Below, one piece after another: positions 17,989-27,079 of a stretch of DNA of 64,000 bases; the first letter of the stretch is position 1; every line of letters starts with the position of its first letter. Under the pieces are notes generated by a model. The model saw nothing but the letters and a program-made list of their open reading frames with translations. It made no database searches and was not told the origin of the DNA. Source of the stretch: Algoriphagus machipongonensis (GTDB taxonomy: Bacteria; Bacteroidota; Bacteroidia; Cytophagales; Cyclobacteriaceae); contig NZ_CM001023.1 of the NCBI RefSeq assembly GCF_000166275.1, positions 2,793,001-2,857,000 of the forward strand, read 5' to 3'. Position numbers and translations under genes: made by a program.

Positions 17989-19494
17989 TTACACCTGAGT
18001 ATTCACAGTATCAGGGAAATATCGGTTGGCAAGCTTCACCATTTCATCCCCTTTGACGAGATCATGTATACTGATTTCCTCGGTATGTGTATGGCCTGTT
18101 GCTCCGAGTAATTCCTGAACAGCATGGACGGTATTTTTATGGAAATTATAGACTCTTTCGGCCTTATCGGTAACCACTAAGCCTTTGACTAAATTTCCCT
18201 TTTGGGTGGCAACTCCTGTAGGGCATTCATTGGTATTACAGCGCAACGCCTGAATACATCCCAAGCTAAACATAAAACCTCTGGCGGAATTACAAATATC
18301 GGCTCCCATGGCTATATTTTTAATAATGGAAAAAGCTGAGATGGCTTTACCCGAGGCGATCACTTTGATATGCTCTCTCAGGTGATATTTTTCAAGAGTA
18401 CCATTGACAAAAATCAATGCGGGTTCCAAAGGTAAGCCTACACTATCAGAAAACTCCAAAGGTGCTGCTCCTGTTCCTCCTTCGGCCCCATCCACCGTGA
18501 TGAAATCAGGCCAAATATGAAGTGCCACCATTTCTTTACAGAGATTCACAAATTCCTCTGTTCTACCCACGCATAGTTTAAATCCTATGGGCTTTCCGCC
18601 AGAAAGTTCTCTAAGCTTCCCTACAAATTCTACCAGGCCTTTGGGACCATCAAAAGCGGTATGTGCTGGAGGAGATAAAATGGTAGTCCCTTGTTCCACA
18701 CCTCTGATCTCTGCGATTTCGGCTGTATTCTTTACTCCTGGAAGCACACCACCATGCCCTGGTTTAGCACCTTGCGAGAGTTTGATTTCTATCATTTTTA
18801 CCTCAGGCCACCTAGATTTTTCTTTAAACTTTTCCTCATCAAAGTTCCCATGCTGATCCCTGCAGCCAAAGTAACCAGTCCCGATTTGCCAAACCAAATC
18901 ACCCCCTCCATCTCTATGGTGATGACTAATTCCTCCTTCACCTGTATTATGATAAAAATTCCCTTTTTTTGCCCCTTTGCTCAAAGCTAAAATGGCATTA
19001 GAGCTCAAGGAACCAAAGCTCATAGCTGAAATATTAAATATGGAGGCCGAATAAGGATGTTTACAAGCTTCACTTCCTATGGTAATTCTAGGCTCTTCTT
19101 TTAGAGGCTGAACAGCATATATTGAATGTCTCAAAGCCATGTAATTTTCCCCGTCTATATCCCTTTGTGTTCCAAAGGGGTGAGTATCATTGACGCTTTT
19201 AGCTCTTCTATAAACCAAGGACCTTAAGTTTCTACTAAAAGGTCTTCCATCCGTATTACTCTCAATAAAATATTGCTGGATTTCTGGAGAAATTGCTTCA
19301 AACATGTATCTGAAATGCCCAACGATTGGGAAATTACGGAGAATCGCATGTTTCTTTTGAAGGATATCGTACAAGCCAATCAGAAAAAACACCAATAATA
19401 TTCCCAAAAATATATATCCCAGTCCCCAGAAATATATGGATAGCGCTGTCAGGGAAATTAATAGGAATGCACTTGCTAAAAATAGGGTCCTCAT
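17989..19494 (-). CDS. FMN-binding glutamate synthase family protein
   Basis: A 501-residue protein. Two hydrophobic segments at the N-terminus (about residues 1-40) are followed by the FMN/glutamate synthase central domain, with SAMSFGSLSSNAILALSKGA, HHRDGGGDLVWQIGTGYFGC and TVDGAEGGTGAAPLEFSD. The cysteine cluster CIQALRCNTNECPTG would bind a 3Fe-4S centre as in GltB. The glutaminase and GXGXG parts of GltB are absent. The membrane-anchored short form is widespread, but its reaction has not been settled to my knowledge. It converges with lhgO at a one-base gap. Confidence 0.88.
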   Translation of the reverse strand: MRTLFLASAFLLISLTALSIYFWGLGYIFLGILLVFFLIGLYDILQKKHAILRNFPIVGHFRYMFEAISPEIQQYFIESNTDGRPFSRNLRSLVYRRAKSVNDTHPFGTQRDIDGENYMALRHSIYAVQPLKEEPRITIGSEACKHPYSASIFNISAMSFGSLSSNAILALSKGAKKGNFYHNTGEGGISHHHRDGGGDLVWQIGTGYFGCRDQHGNFDEEKFKEKSRWPEVKMIEIKLSQGAKPGHGGVLPGVKNTAEIAEIRGVEQGTTILSPPAHTAFDGPKGLVEFVGKLRELSGGKPIGFKLCVGRTEEFVNLCKEMVALHIWPDFITVDGAEGGTGAAPLEFSDSVGLPLEPALIFVNGTLEKYHLREHIKVIASGKAISAFSIIKNIAMGADICNSARGFMFSLGCIQALRCNTNECPTGVATQKGNLVKGLVVTDKAERVYNFHKNTVHAVQELLGATGHTHTEEISIHDLVKGDEMVKLANRYFPDTVNTQV

Positions 19495-19539
19495 CGACTA
19501 GATTAATTTGATTAATGCTTAAAACTAATAATTCCCCAA

Positions 19540-20505
19540 TTAGTTTTCACTAGTAAGGAACTCCAAAAGCCGATATTCAGCCCAAGTAAATTCATGGCCT
19601 CTCCATGCAAAGCCCGTATGACCTCCTCTTTTGGGCATTTCCAGATAAATCTGCGATTTCCTCTCAGCCAATTCTATGGGGTAACATTCAGGCCCTAATA
19701 ATGGATCATTTAAGGCATTAATTATCAAGGTAGGGACATGGATATCCTCCATCCAATTATCGGCACTTACTGTTTGATAAAAGTCAGAAGCATCCTTAAA
19801 ACCATGAATTTTAGCGGTAAACTGGGTATCAAAAGCATCAAAATCTTCCACGGACTCCAGTAGGTTTAAATCCACTAGCTCAGGGAATTGTACCGCTTTT
19901 AAAGCCATCTTTTTCTTCAGCTTTCCTAGAAATCTCTTTTTATAAAAAATATTAGATTTCAATTTTAAAGTAGCAGCACTGGAAGGCAAATTACAAGGTG
20001 TAGAATAGACCGCTGCTTTTTTTATTTTTTCAGAAATCCTCTCCCCTTTTTCACCCAGATATTTGAGCGTCTGGGCACCTCCCATACTGATACCAGAAAG
20101 GTAAATTTCTTGATAATCATCATTTTTGAGAACAAAATCCACCACAGCCTCTAAATCATACGATGCGCCATGATGATATAAAATGGGAAGATTATTGATC
20201 TCGCCCCCACAGGTTCTATTGTTCCAAACCAAAACATCGATTTGATTTTGGTTAAACAGCTTAACCAAACCTCTGGCATAATGCCTTTCGGAGTCTCCTT
20301 CTAATCCATGGGAAATGATCAAGAGCTTTGAACTCCCTACTTTGGACCAATCTAAATTTAAAAAATCACCATCTGGCGTATCGATCTTTTGACGCTGGTA
20401 ATTCACTCCTTCCACCTTCCTAAATAAACTCGGGATAATGGTCTCTAAATGGCCATTTATTAAAAATGCTGGGGGGCCAGGATAAGTAGAGGGTATTATT
20501 GGCAT
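19540..20505 (-). CDS. YheT-family alpha/beta hydrolase
   Basis: A 321-residue alpha/beta hydrolase. The family start PPAFLINGHLETIIPSLFR is followed by ISHGLEGDSERHYARGL. The nucleophile elbow GISMGG has serine 140. The acid is probably the aspartate in LNDPLLGPE, and the histidine lies in RGGHTGFAWRG. This pattern is that of the YheT/ABHD1-3 group of esterases or lipases; the natural substrate is unknown. It is 45 bases after the glutamate synthase-like gene start on the same strand, with its own gap of 133 bases upstream in which I see no clear signal. Confidence 0.85.
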   Translation of the reverse strand: MPIIPSTYPGPPAFLINGHLETIIPSLFRKVEGVNYQRQKIDTPDGDFLNLDWSKVGSSKLLIISHGLEGDSERHYARGLVKLFNQNQIDVLVWNNRTCGGEINNLPILYHHGASYDLEAVVDFVLKNDDYQEIYLSGISMGGAQTLKYLGEKGERISEKIKKAAVYSTPCNLPSSAATLKLKSNIFYKKRFLGKLKKKMALKAVQFPELVDLNLLESVEDFDAFDTQFTAKIHGFKDASDFYQTVSADNWMEDIHVPTLIINALNDPLLGPECYPIELAERKSQIYLEMPKRGGHTGFAWRGHEFTWAEYRLLEFLTSEN

Positions 20506-20638
20506 AAGAATAGAATTTATTCTTTTACGGAAAGTTCATATTGAGTTAACCCCGGCAGAAAATTTACCAGCTACTTTTGGCATCATCTTCATAAGGTAAT
20601 TTTTGGGGAAATCGGAGTGGCAAGTGCTGCTCCTTTTT

Positions 20639-20986
20639 TTATTCCAGCAATAACTTGGTGTTTGCTATCGCATCTTCCAATGAATTGTTGAATTTTTCTA
20701 AATGTGCGTAAAACTCATGATTAAAGCCTACCGACTCTATGATCTCTTTTCCAAGCTGCAACTCATCTATAAGCGTCTGAAATTCAAACATCATCAAGGT
20801 AGGTTTCACCTTATGGCGTATCTGTTGAATCTTTAAGTCGTCCTTCTCATTGGCACCTTGAGAATAAACTTCTTTTAACTCAATCAAGCCATTATAAATC
20901 GCCTGAGTCAATTCCTTGTAAAAATCCTCGTCTCCCTCTGCAATTTCAAGTATTTTTTGCTTTAAATCTGCGTACAATTGAATCAT
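20639..20986 (-). CDS. small helical protein, possibly Hpt-like
   Basis: From the ATG at 20986 the protein has 115 residues (MIQLYADLKQKILEIAEGDE). The longer start at 21034 would sit fully inside the upstream oxidoreductase gene and is rejected. The chosen ATG overlaps the TGA of that gene as ATGA, a classical translational-coupling junction. The sequence is almost all helix. IRHKVKPTLMMFEFQTLIDE has the histidine, lysine and helix spacing of a histidine phosphotransfer (Hpt) domain, as in AHxLKG-type motifs. This is a suggestion from pattern only. No membrane segment or signal peptide is present. Confidence 0.6.
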   Translation of the reverse strand: MIQLYADLKQKILEIAEGDEDFYKELTQAIYNGLIELKEVYSQGANEKDDLKIQQIRHKVKPTLMMFEFQTLIDELQLGKEIIESVGFNHEFYAHLEKFNNSLEDAIANTKLLLE

Positions 20987-22197
20987 AGGCTGTTTTGTTT
21001 GGATGACACACCGGCAAGATATCCGGTAGACCAAGCAGCTTGGAAGTTAAATCCTCCTGTGATGCCATCAACATTTAAGATTTCTCCAGCAAAGTATAAG
21101 TTCGGGTGATAAATACTTTCCATGGTATTGGCATTGACCTCGTTAAGGGGAATTCCGCCAGCTGTGACAAATTCCTCTTTAAAGGTTGTTTTACCTTTCA
21201 TGGTCAAAATATAGCAAAAAAGATTCTGTACCAATTTATTAATCTGCTTTTTACCTAAATGATTGTACGTCTGATCCGATTTTATCTCTGATTTTTCGCA
21301 TAAATGCTCCCATAATCGCCCCGGAATGTCAAAAAGGGTGTTTTTTTGAACCATCCTATGCGGATGGTTAAGTGCATAACTTTTTAGATGATCCAAATAG
21401 CTAATTTCATTGAAATTCACATTCCAATTGATGATTGCCTTGGCCTGATACTGCTGTTCATATAGCCAATTCGCACCGAAGGCTGAAAGTTTCAACACTG
21501 CTGGCCCTGATATCCCCCAATGTGTAATCAACAAAGGTCCTTGATAATTTAATTTAGTACCCTCAATCTTGACATGCGCCATAGGCATAGACACTCCCAT
21601 CAGTTTCAAAATAGGTTCTTGAGGCGTATTAAAAGTGAATAAGGATGGAATGGGTGAGGCTATGGTATGTTTTAAGCCTTTTAAAAATCCATATCCCTCA
21701 ACCTTAGGATGACCTCCTCCAGCGACGATTAGTTTATCCATCGCAAAATTTCCTTTGTCAGAAATTAATAGAAAACCACTTCCCTTGACCTGGATACTTT
21801 GAATGCCGTTACTTTTTAGAATTTGAATGCCCAACTTATTGGCCTCCTTCAGAAGTGCATCTATAATAGACTGTGAATTATCAGACACCGGAAACATGCG
21901 TCCGTCCTGCTCAATCTTTAAGGGAACTGAACGAGATTCAAACCATTGAATGGTGTCTTCGCTCTTAAAGTGTCGAAAAACCTTCTTAAGAAACTTTTCA
22001 CCTCGGGGGTAATTTTTCACCAATTTGGAAATTTCCATGGGACGGTGAGTTACATTACATCTCCCGCCTCCGGATATTTTTACTTTTGATAATAGCTTGG
22101 GTGACTTCTCAAATATAGTAACTGTATTGCCTTGCTGGCTTGCCTGAATAGCAGCAAAAAAACCTGCAGCTCCCCCACCTATTACTCCAATATTCAA
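20983..22197 (-). CDS. BaiN/HI0933-family FAD-dependent oxidoreductase
   Basis: A 404-residue flavoprotein. The FAD-binding start IGVIGGGAAGFFAAIQASQQ is followed by the family-specific KISGGGRCNVTHRP and LIVAGGGHPKVEGYG. The C-terminal GEILNVDGITGGFNFQAAWS stretch is diagnostic of the HI0933/YhiN/BaiN group. These proteins bind FAD; a few act in bile-acid dehydroxylation, but most have no assigned reaction. Its stop overlaps the start of the small Hpt-like gene by four bases, so the two are probably translated together. It lies 34 bases after the HerA-like ATPase gene. Confidence 0.88.
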   Translation of the reverse strand: MNIGVIGGGAAGFFAAIQASQQGNTVTIFEKSPKLLSKVKISGGGRCNVTHRPMEISKLVKNYPRGEKFLKKVFRHFKSEDTIQWFESRSVPLKIEQDGRMFPVSDNSQSIIDALLKEANKLGIQILKSNGIQSIQVKGSGFLLISDKGNFAMDKLIVAGGGHPKVEGYGFLKGLKHTIASPIPSLFTFNTPQEPILKLMGVSMPMAHVKIEGTKLNYQGPLLITHWGISGPAVLKLSAFGANWLYEQQYQAKAIINWNVNFNEISYLDHLKSYALNHPHRMVQKNTLFDIPGRLWEHLCEKSEIKSDQTYNHLGKKQINKLVQNLFCYILTMKGKTTFKEEFVTAGGIPLNEVNANTMESIYHPNLYFAGEILNVDGITGGFNFQAAWSTGYLAGVSSKQNSL

Positions 22198-22231
22198 ACC
22201 TTATAACTCATTTATTTACAGACTTTTATTA

Positions 22232-23770
22232 CTATCTTCTTCTACCAGTAAACGAACCTAGTATACCTCTGGTCAATTCCCTAAATATAGTCCGCCCTAA
22301 TTGTCTGACCATCGTGTTTTTACTGAGCTCTTCAAACAAAGATGCTTCTTCTTTAACCCTGGTTCTAGGTTTAGGAATATTGGGTTTTGGTAAGGTGGAT
22401 TTTTCTTGTGCTTTCTCTACTTCCTGAAGTTTTTGCTCCAGCATCTCAAAAGCACTTTCCTTGTCAATATCCTCATTGTATTTTGGCACCAAAACAGATT
22501 GATTCACCAGGGCATCTATTTCTGATTTTGATAGAATATCCATTCTACTAATTGGAGCCCGAATTAAGGTATGTGCCAAAGGCGTGGGAATCCCCTTTTC
22601 ATTTAATGCAGTTACCAAAGCCTCTCCAATTCCCATCTGCGTAAGAACTTCAGCAGTATCGTAGAAATCAGAAATAGGGTAATTTTCTGCTGTTTTCTTA
22701 ATTGCTCTTCGATCCTTTGCAGTAAAGGCTCTTAAAGCATGCTGGACCTTCAAGCCCAATTGACCTAAAATACTTTCAGGAACATCCGTGGGTGTTTGGG
22801 TACAAAAATAGACTCCTACGCCCTTGGAACGGATTAATTTGACGATAGCTTCGATCTTTTCCAGTAAATCCTTTGAAGCGGTAGAGAACACCAAATGGGC
22901 CTCATCAATAAACAAACAGAGCTTGGGTTGATCGGAATCTCCTTGCTCAGGAAAGGTCTCATAAATCTCCGAAAGTAAACTCAACATAAAGGTTGAAAAT
23001 AACTTAGGAGTACTTTGAATGTCAGTCAATCTAATCACTGATATCACACCTTTTCCATCCTCTTGTCTTACAAAGTCCTGAACATCAAAAGATCTCTCAC
23101 CAAAAAAGCGTTCTGCTCCTTGTTGCTCAAGTTCGATGATCTTTCTCATGATCGTGTTTACCGAAGAGGAAGAAACTTGTCCATATTCCTTCTTAATCAG
23201 CTCTTTTCCTTCATTGGTAATGAATTGAAGGACTCTTTTTAAATCCTTTAGGTCCACCAAAGGCAAATGCTTTGTATCGCAATACCTAAAAATCAAGGCT
23301 ATGATCCCTTGCTGTGTATCATTTAGATCAAGAATTTGAGAAATAAGAACGGGACCAAATTCGGAAACAGTGGCTTTTAACTTCACTCCTTTCTCATCCG
23401 AGATGGACATAAGCTCTACCGGAAGTCCCATAGGGTTATAATCCACTCCGATAACATCCGATCTATTTTGAATAAAGTCATTGAGTTCCCCGGGTTGAGC
23501 CAAGCCAGAAAGGTCACCTTTTAAATCCATTAGTACGGAAGGAACCCCTTTGAGAGAAAGCTGTTCGGCAATTACCTGAAGTGTTTTTGTCTTCCCTGTA
23601 CCTGTAGCACCTGCGATTAAGCCATGCCTATTCATAGTTTTTAAAGGAACTTTTATTTGGGCATTTTGAATAGGTTCTCCTTCCAAAACTCCAGTTCCCA
23701 TGATAATAAAATCCTTTTTATAGGTCTGACCCTCAATTAATTGACTCTTGAATGCTTCAGTGTTACTCAT
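22232..23770 (-). CDS. HerA-like ATPase (DUF853 family)
   Basis: A 512-residue P-loop ATPase. The Walker A motif GATGTGKT is at residues 54-61 and the Walker B region is LCLFIDEAHLVF. GVGVYFCTQTPTDVPESILG is the sensor-like segment of the HerA/FtsK/VirD4 superfamily. The overall order matches DUF853 (YjgR-type) proteins, single chromosomal genes of unknown role. This should not be confused with the HerA partners of defence systems, since no nuclease gene is adjacent. It starts a likely minus-strand unit with the BaiN-like and Hpt-like genes downstream. Confidence 0.85.
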   Translation of the reverse strand: MSNTEAFKSQLIEGQTYKKDFIIMGTGVLEGEPIQNAQIKVPLKTMNRHGLIAGATGTGKTKTLQVIAEQLSLKGVPSVLMDLKGDLSGLAQPGELNDFIQNRSDVIGVDYNPMGLPVELMSISDEKGVKLKATVSEFGPVLISQILDLNDTQQGIIALIFRYCDTKHLPLVDLKDLKRVLQFITNEGKELIKKEYGQVSSSSVNTIMRKIIELEQQGAERFFGERSFDVQDFVRQEDGKGVISVIRLTDIQSTPKLFSTFMLSLLSEIYETFPEQGDSDQPKLCLFIDEAHLVFSTASKDLLEKIEAIVKLIRSKGVGVYFCTQTPTDVPESILGQLGLKVQHALRAFTAKDRRAIKKTAENYPISDFYDTAEVLTQMGIGEALVTALNEKGIPTPLAHTLIRAPISRMDILSKSEIDALVNQSVLVPKYNEDIDKESAFEMLEQKLQEVEKAQEKSTLPKPNIPKPRTRVKEEASLFEELSKNTMVRQLGRTIFRELTRGILGSFTGRRR

Positions 23771-23802
23771 AGTGGAAAAGATTAGAATTCTAAACTACAA
23801 AA

Positions 23803-23833
23803 AAAACCTTATTGCCAGGGGCAAAAAGGTTTT
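23803..23833 (-). terminator. terminator after the DUF4332 gene
   Basis: AAAACCTT pairs with AAGGTTTT and the inner TTGCC with GGCAA. On the minus strand the stem is followed by a run of eight T. It lies 26 bases after the DUF4332 stop. Confidence 0.8.
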
Positions 23834-23859
23834 CAATAAAAAAGGTATTTACAAATTTC

Positions 23860-24267
23860 TTAATAAGTGACTACTGGGTCTAATGACTTAGCATGAGCAA
23901 TGTATTTCTCTACCTGGCTTTCTGCAGGAACTGCTCTTGTTAAACCTTTTTCCTCTTGAGTTTTCACCAAAGCCGCATGTAAATTCGCAGGATTTCGGTT
24001 TCTAAGTTCTTTTACGGTATCAACTCCTGCCGCTTTAAGCAATTCAGCAAACTGACTCCCTACTCCATCAATTCTAAAAAGATCGGCCATATTTACCCAA
24101 TCCAATATTTTACCTTCAGCAATTCCAGATGCATCTGCAATTGCCTTTCTACCTGACTTAGTTGCACCTTTTTCAAGCAAACCCTCTACGGAGGAAATTC
24201 CTGCAGCTGCTAATTTTTCTTTCATAACCGGACCGATACTTTCGATCATTGTAATTGGCTTTGACAT
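23860..24267 (-). CDS. DUF4332 helix-hairpin-helix protein
   Basis: A 135-residue protein made of two helix-hairpin-helix-like units. ITMIESIGPVMKEKLAAAGI and LFRIDGVGSQFAELLKAAGV both end in the GhGxxxAxxLxxAGh pattern. This is the DUF4332 family, found widely in Bacteroidota and cyanobacteria, with no established function. The HhH pattern often contacts DNA or other proteins non-specifically. No signal peptide is present. It has its own terminator, and a 223-base AT-rich gap with no recognised element precedes it. Confidence 0.78.
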   Translation of the reverse strand: MSKPITMIESIGPVMKEKLAAAGISSVEGLLEKGATKSGRKAIADASGIAEGKILDWVNMADLFRIDGVGSQFAELLKAAGVDTVKELRNRNPANLHAALVKTQEEKGLTRAVPAESQVEKYIAHAKSLDPVVTY

Positions 24268-24490
24268 AATCTTTTGGATTTAAACAGTAATAGTGATTAA
24301 CTAAAATTTGAAATATTAATTCCTAGCAAAATTTAGTGCCAGTAATTAATTAATCCTTAAAATAAACACAATTTTTATCTTCTAAAATCCATTTTTGATA
24401 AATAATAGAAATTTAACCGCTTAGTAAAGTTTAACTTTTACTTGCTACGCCAACTGTCTTATATTGCGGAAAATACAGATCAATTAACCT

Positions 24491-25204
24491 GTGAACCAAA
24501 ACACCCTTCCTATTCTACGTTTACTATTTTCTATTGCGCTATTTTCCATTTCCTCGACTTTACTGGCACAGATAGGTCCCAACCTAGGCCAAACGGATAC
24601 CTGGATGAAAAATGCGGTTGCTGCGATCGAGCGAAATGACTACGAAACAGCAAATGGAATATTTAGAAACCTTATTGACTCAGGCCTTCCACTACCTGAA
24701 GAAATGCCCTATTATTTCGCTGAAACGCTCTTTAATTTGGGTCAGTATGACAACTCAGCCAATTTCCTGAATAAATATTTAGAGCTCTCTGGCTTTAAAG
24801 GTGACCATTATCAAGGGGCAAAGGAGTTGCAAAAAAAGCTGGAAACACCCCTTCAAAATATTCAGGTTTGCCAACTATGTGATCGAAAAGGCTATCGCTA
24901 TAAGGTTTGTTTTACCTGCGATGGCAAAAAGGAGATTTCACAGGAATGCAGCTATTGCAAAGCTAAAGGCGTGGTCGGATGCAGTCGATGTGCAGGTACA
25001 GGGATGATCACCAAAAAGAACATCTTCAATATCGTGGAATATTTTGAATGCGACCGATGTAATGGTCAGGGAAGATTGGAATGCCCTGTTTGCCATGGAG
25101 AGCTTAAAGAAGTAAGTGCATGCAAAACCTGTAATGGATCAGGAAGACTTGCCTCAGAGCTTCTTTGCGATCATCAACCAAGAGAAGATCATGATCATCA
25201 ATAG
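24491..25204 (+). CDS. exported TPR protein with DnaJ-type cysteine repeats
   Basis: A 237-residue protein starting with GTG, which gives a good signal peptide (NQNTLPILRLLFSIALF, then a site near LLAQ); the first in-frame ATG (codon 38) would remove it. Residues about 35-115 look like tetratricopeptide helices (AAIERNDYETANGIFRNLID). The C-terminal half has repeated CxxC or CxxCxGxG-like motifs: CQLCDRKG, CFTCDGKK, CSYCKAKG, CSRCAGTG, CDRCNGQG, CPVCHG and CKTCNGSG. These resemble the DnaJ zinc-finger region. It probably binds zinc outside the cytoplasm. It has no J domain and is not DnaJ. The tail is histidine-rich (DHQPREDHDHQ). Confidence 0.75.
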   Translation: MNQNTLPILRLLFSIALFSISSTLLAQIGPNLGQTDTWMKNAVAAIERNDYETANGIFRNLIDSGLPLPEEMPYYFAETLFNLGQYDNSANFLNKYLELSGFKGDHYQGAKELQKKLETPLQNIQVCQLCDRKGYRYKVCFTCDGKKEISQECSYCKAKGVVGCSRCAGTGMITKKNIFNIVEYFECDRCNGQGRLECPVCHGELKEVSACKTCNGSGRLASELLCDHQPREDHDHQ

Positions 25205-25227
25205 AAATTTTCACTATCCATGAATAA

Positions 25228-25262
25228 AAAAGAGCGTCCTCCGATTGGGGGACGCTCTTTTA
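25228..25262 (+). terminator. strong terminator after the cysteine-repeat gene
   Basis: AAAGAGCGTCCTCC pairs with GGGGGACGCTCTTT around GATT with a single wobble, giving a 14-pair stem flanked by A and T runs. It can act on either strand, but the nearest gene end is the plus-strand one at 25204. Confidence 0.88.
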
Positions 25263-25315
25263 TTTATCTATTCAAATTTCTTAGAGAGCTGTTTTAGCAT
25301 TTTTTTGACCTTATA

Positions 25316-25593
25316 CTCAGACTGAGCAAAAAGCTACGGGAGTAGCGTATATCGAAGCCTAATCAGAAATATTTGAAAGATCGTGATCTCTGTCAGGCTG
25401 AGCGGAGTCGAAGCCTTTTAAAAGAAGTCAAACCTATTCCGTTTTCAGCTTAGGTACGAAATTTCTTCTTCATTCTTCTCAGTTTGTATTGATTCAACTA
25501 GTTCTCGACTACTTGACTACCGAAGGAAGGCGCTCCAACTGACAGGCATTTCGGATTGAATGCTGTCAAGCTGAGCTAAGTCAAACCTATTCC
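25316..25593. repeat. intergenic patchwork of short Bacteroidota repeats
   Basis: The gap 25205-25624 has no gene. It holds TGTCAGGCTGAGCGGAGTCG (25391 onward, continuing AAGCC), a dispersed repeat word I know from many Bacteroidota genomes. A decayed copy is CTGTCAAGCTGAGCTAAGTC at 25563. Another near 25320-25359 has CTGAGC and TCGAAGCC separated by an extra AAGCTACGGGAGTAGC hairpin. AAGTCAAACCTATTCC is repeated exactly at 25425-25440 and 25578-25593. Confidence 0.6.
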
Positions 25594-25624
25594 TTATCAA
25601 AAGCGAAATAGTAGCTTGGCTATG

Positions 25625-26227
25625 TTATTTACAATACTTATCCAATGCCTCTTGTGATCCTGGATATTCCAGAGATCTGGCCAACTGAAAATCCTCGCAG
25701 GAACTTCCAATATTACCCATAGCGACTTTCAATAAACCTCTGTTGTAATAAGCTTGACCAAATTCCTTATCTCTCTTAATGGCATTAGCATAGGAATTCA
25801 AGGCTTCTTCAGACTTACCCATTTGGTGTAGGGCTCTTGCCTTGATAAAAGAGGCCATTGCCGGAGCTCCAGAGATCTCTTCTGCTCTGCTGGCATACAA
25901 CAAGGCATTGGTATAATTCTTTTCCTTGTGGTGTAAATTTGCCAGGCTTAAAAGCACCTGAAAATTATTCGGATCCAACTCCAGCGCTTTTACGAAATCA
26001 TTTTTGGCATTTTCAAAATCTCCATTCTCTTCATAGGCTCTTCCTCTATTATAAAGGTTCCTCACATCGTTTGGAGAGTACTTTAGAGATGCCGTATACT
26101 CTGATATGGCTTCTTCATATTGTCCTGAACTGAAATACTTATCCCCGGGGTTTTGATCCGGTTTTGAACAAGCCCATAACATCCCAGTTAATACCGTCAT
26201 CAACAGGACTTGGTTTAGTTTTCTCAT
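25625..26227 (-). CDS. TPR-repeat lipoprotein
   Basis: A 200-residue exported protein. MRKLNQVLLMTVLTGMLWAC ends in a lipobox-like cysteine. It is followed by at least four tetratricopeptide repeats, for example YFSSGQYEEAISEYTASLKY, NDFVKALELDPNNFQ and AYYNRGLLKVAMGNIGSSCE. TPR lipoproteins act as scaffolds for protein complexes on the membrane; the partner is unknown. It lies 16 bases after dapD on the same strand, so it is probably expressed with dapD, although no functional link is obvious. Confidence 0.82.
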   Translation of the reverse strand: MRKLNQVLLMTVLTGMLWACSKPDQNPGDKYFSSGQYEEAISEYTASLKYSPNDVRNLYNRGRAYEENGDFENAKNDFVKALELDPNNFQVLLSLANLHHKEKNYTNALLYASRAEEISGAPAMASFIKARALHQMGKSEEALNSYANAIKRDKEFGQAYYNRGLLKVAMGNIGSSCEDFQLARSLEYPGSQEALDKYCK

Positions 26228-26243
26228 GATAGTTGGTTGTTTA

Positions 26244-27059
26244 TTATACTGCTACACTATTTTCTCTTAGCGCATCATTTAGTGATGTTTTAAGGTCGGT
26301 AGAGGCTTTTCTCTTTCCTATAATAAGAGCACAAGGGACTTGATAAGTTCCAGCAGCAAATTCTTTGGAAAGGGATCCTGGGATCACCACAGATCTTTCT
26401 GGTACGATTCCTTTGTATTCAATGGGTTCAGATCCTGTCACATCAATAATCTTGGAGCTTGCTGTAAGCGTTACTCCAGCACCGATCACTGCTTCTTTAC
26501 AGATTCTTACGCCTTCGACAATAATCGCTCTAGAACCCACAAATGCACCATCTTCGATAATCACAGGGGCAGCCTGAACAGGCTCTAGTACTCCACCAAT
26601 ACCTACTCCACCACTTAAATGAACATTTTTGCCGATTTGTGCACATGAACCGACTGTAGCCCAGGTATCAACCATCGTGCCACCGTCCACATAAGCGCCA
26701 ATATTAACATAACTTGGCATCATGACCACTCCATTGGCTAAAAATGCCCCATATCGGGCTACTGCATGCGGAACCACTCTTACGCCCTGCTTAGCATAAT
26801 TGGTCTTCAGAGCCATCTTATCATGAAATTCAAATGGACCTACTTCAATGGTCTGCATCTTTTGAATTGGGAAATATAGAATCACTGCCTTCTTCACCCA
26901 GTCATTCACTTTCCAATTTCCATCAGGTAATGGTTCAGCTACTCTGGTTTGACCTGAATCAAGGTCTGCAATAACCGTTTTAATCGCAATTTGTGTTTCT
27001 TTCTCCTTTAATAATTCTCGGTTATCCCAAGCATTTTCTATGATGGTCTTCAGTTCCAT
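26244..27059 (-). CDS. dapD: 2,3,4,5-tetrahydropyridine-2,6-dicarboxylate N-succinyltransferase
   Basis: A 271-residue hexapeptide-repeat acyltransferase of normal DapD length. It transfers succinyl from succinyl-CoA to tetrahydrodipicolinate in the succinylase branch of lysine and diaminopimelate synthesis. The N-terminal helical part (LKTIIENAWDNRELL) is followed by the left-handed beta-helix with MPSYVNIGAYVDGGTMVDTW, ATVGSCAQIGKNVHLSGGVG and IIEDGAFVGSRAIIVEGV, then the C-terminal YQVPCALIIGKR. The gene is divergent from the glycosyltransferase gene with 20 bases between the two starts, so their promoters must lie within the opposite gene or overlap closely. Confidence 0.95.
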   Translation of the reverse strand: MELKTIIENAWDNRELLKEKETQIAIKTVIADLDSGQTRVAEPLPDGNWKVNDWVKKAVILYFPIQKMQTIEVGPFEFHDKMALKTNYAKQGVRVVPHAVARYGAFLANGVVMMPSYVNIGAYVDGGTMVDTWATVGSCAQIGKNVHLSGGVGIGGVLEPVQAAPVIIEDGAFVGSRAIIVEGVRICKEAVIGAGVTLTASSKIIDVTGSEPIEYKGIVPERSVVIPGSLSKEFAAGTYQVPCALIIGKRKASTDLKTSLNDALRENSVAV

Positions 27060-27079
27060 TATTTTAATTAGTTTCGTTT

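Noticed and set aside
22232..23770. HerA-like gene as part of a SIR2-HerA or nuclease-HerA defence pair
   Set aside because: Neighbours are a BaiN-like oxidoreductase and a DUF4332 gene, and the sequence matches the housekeeping DUF853 type.
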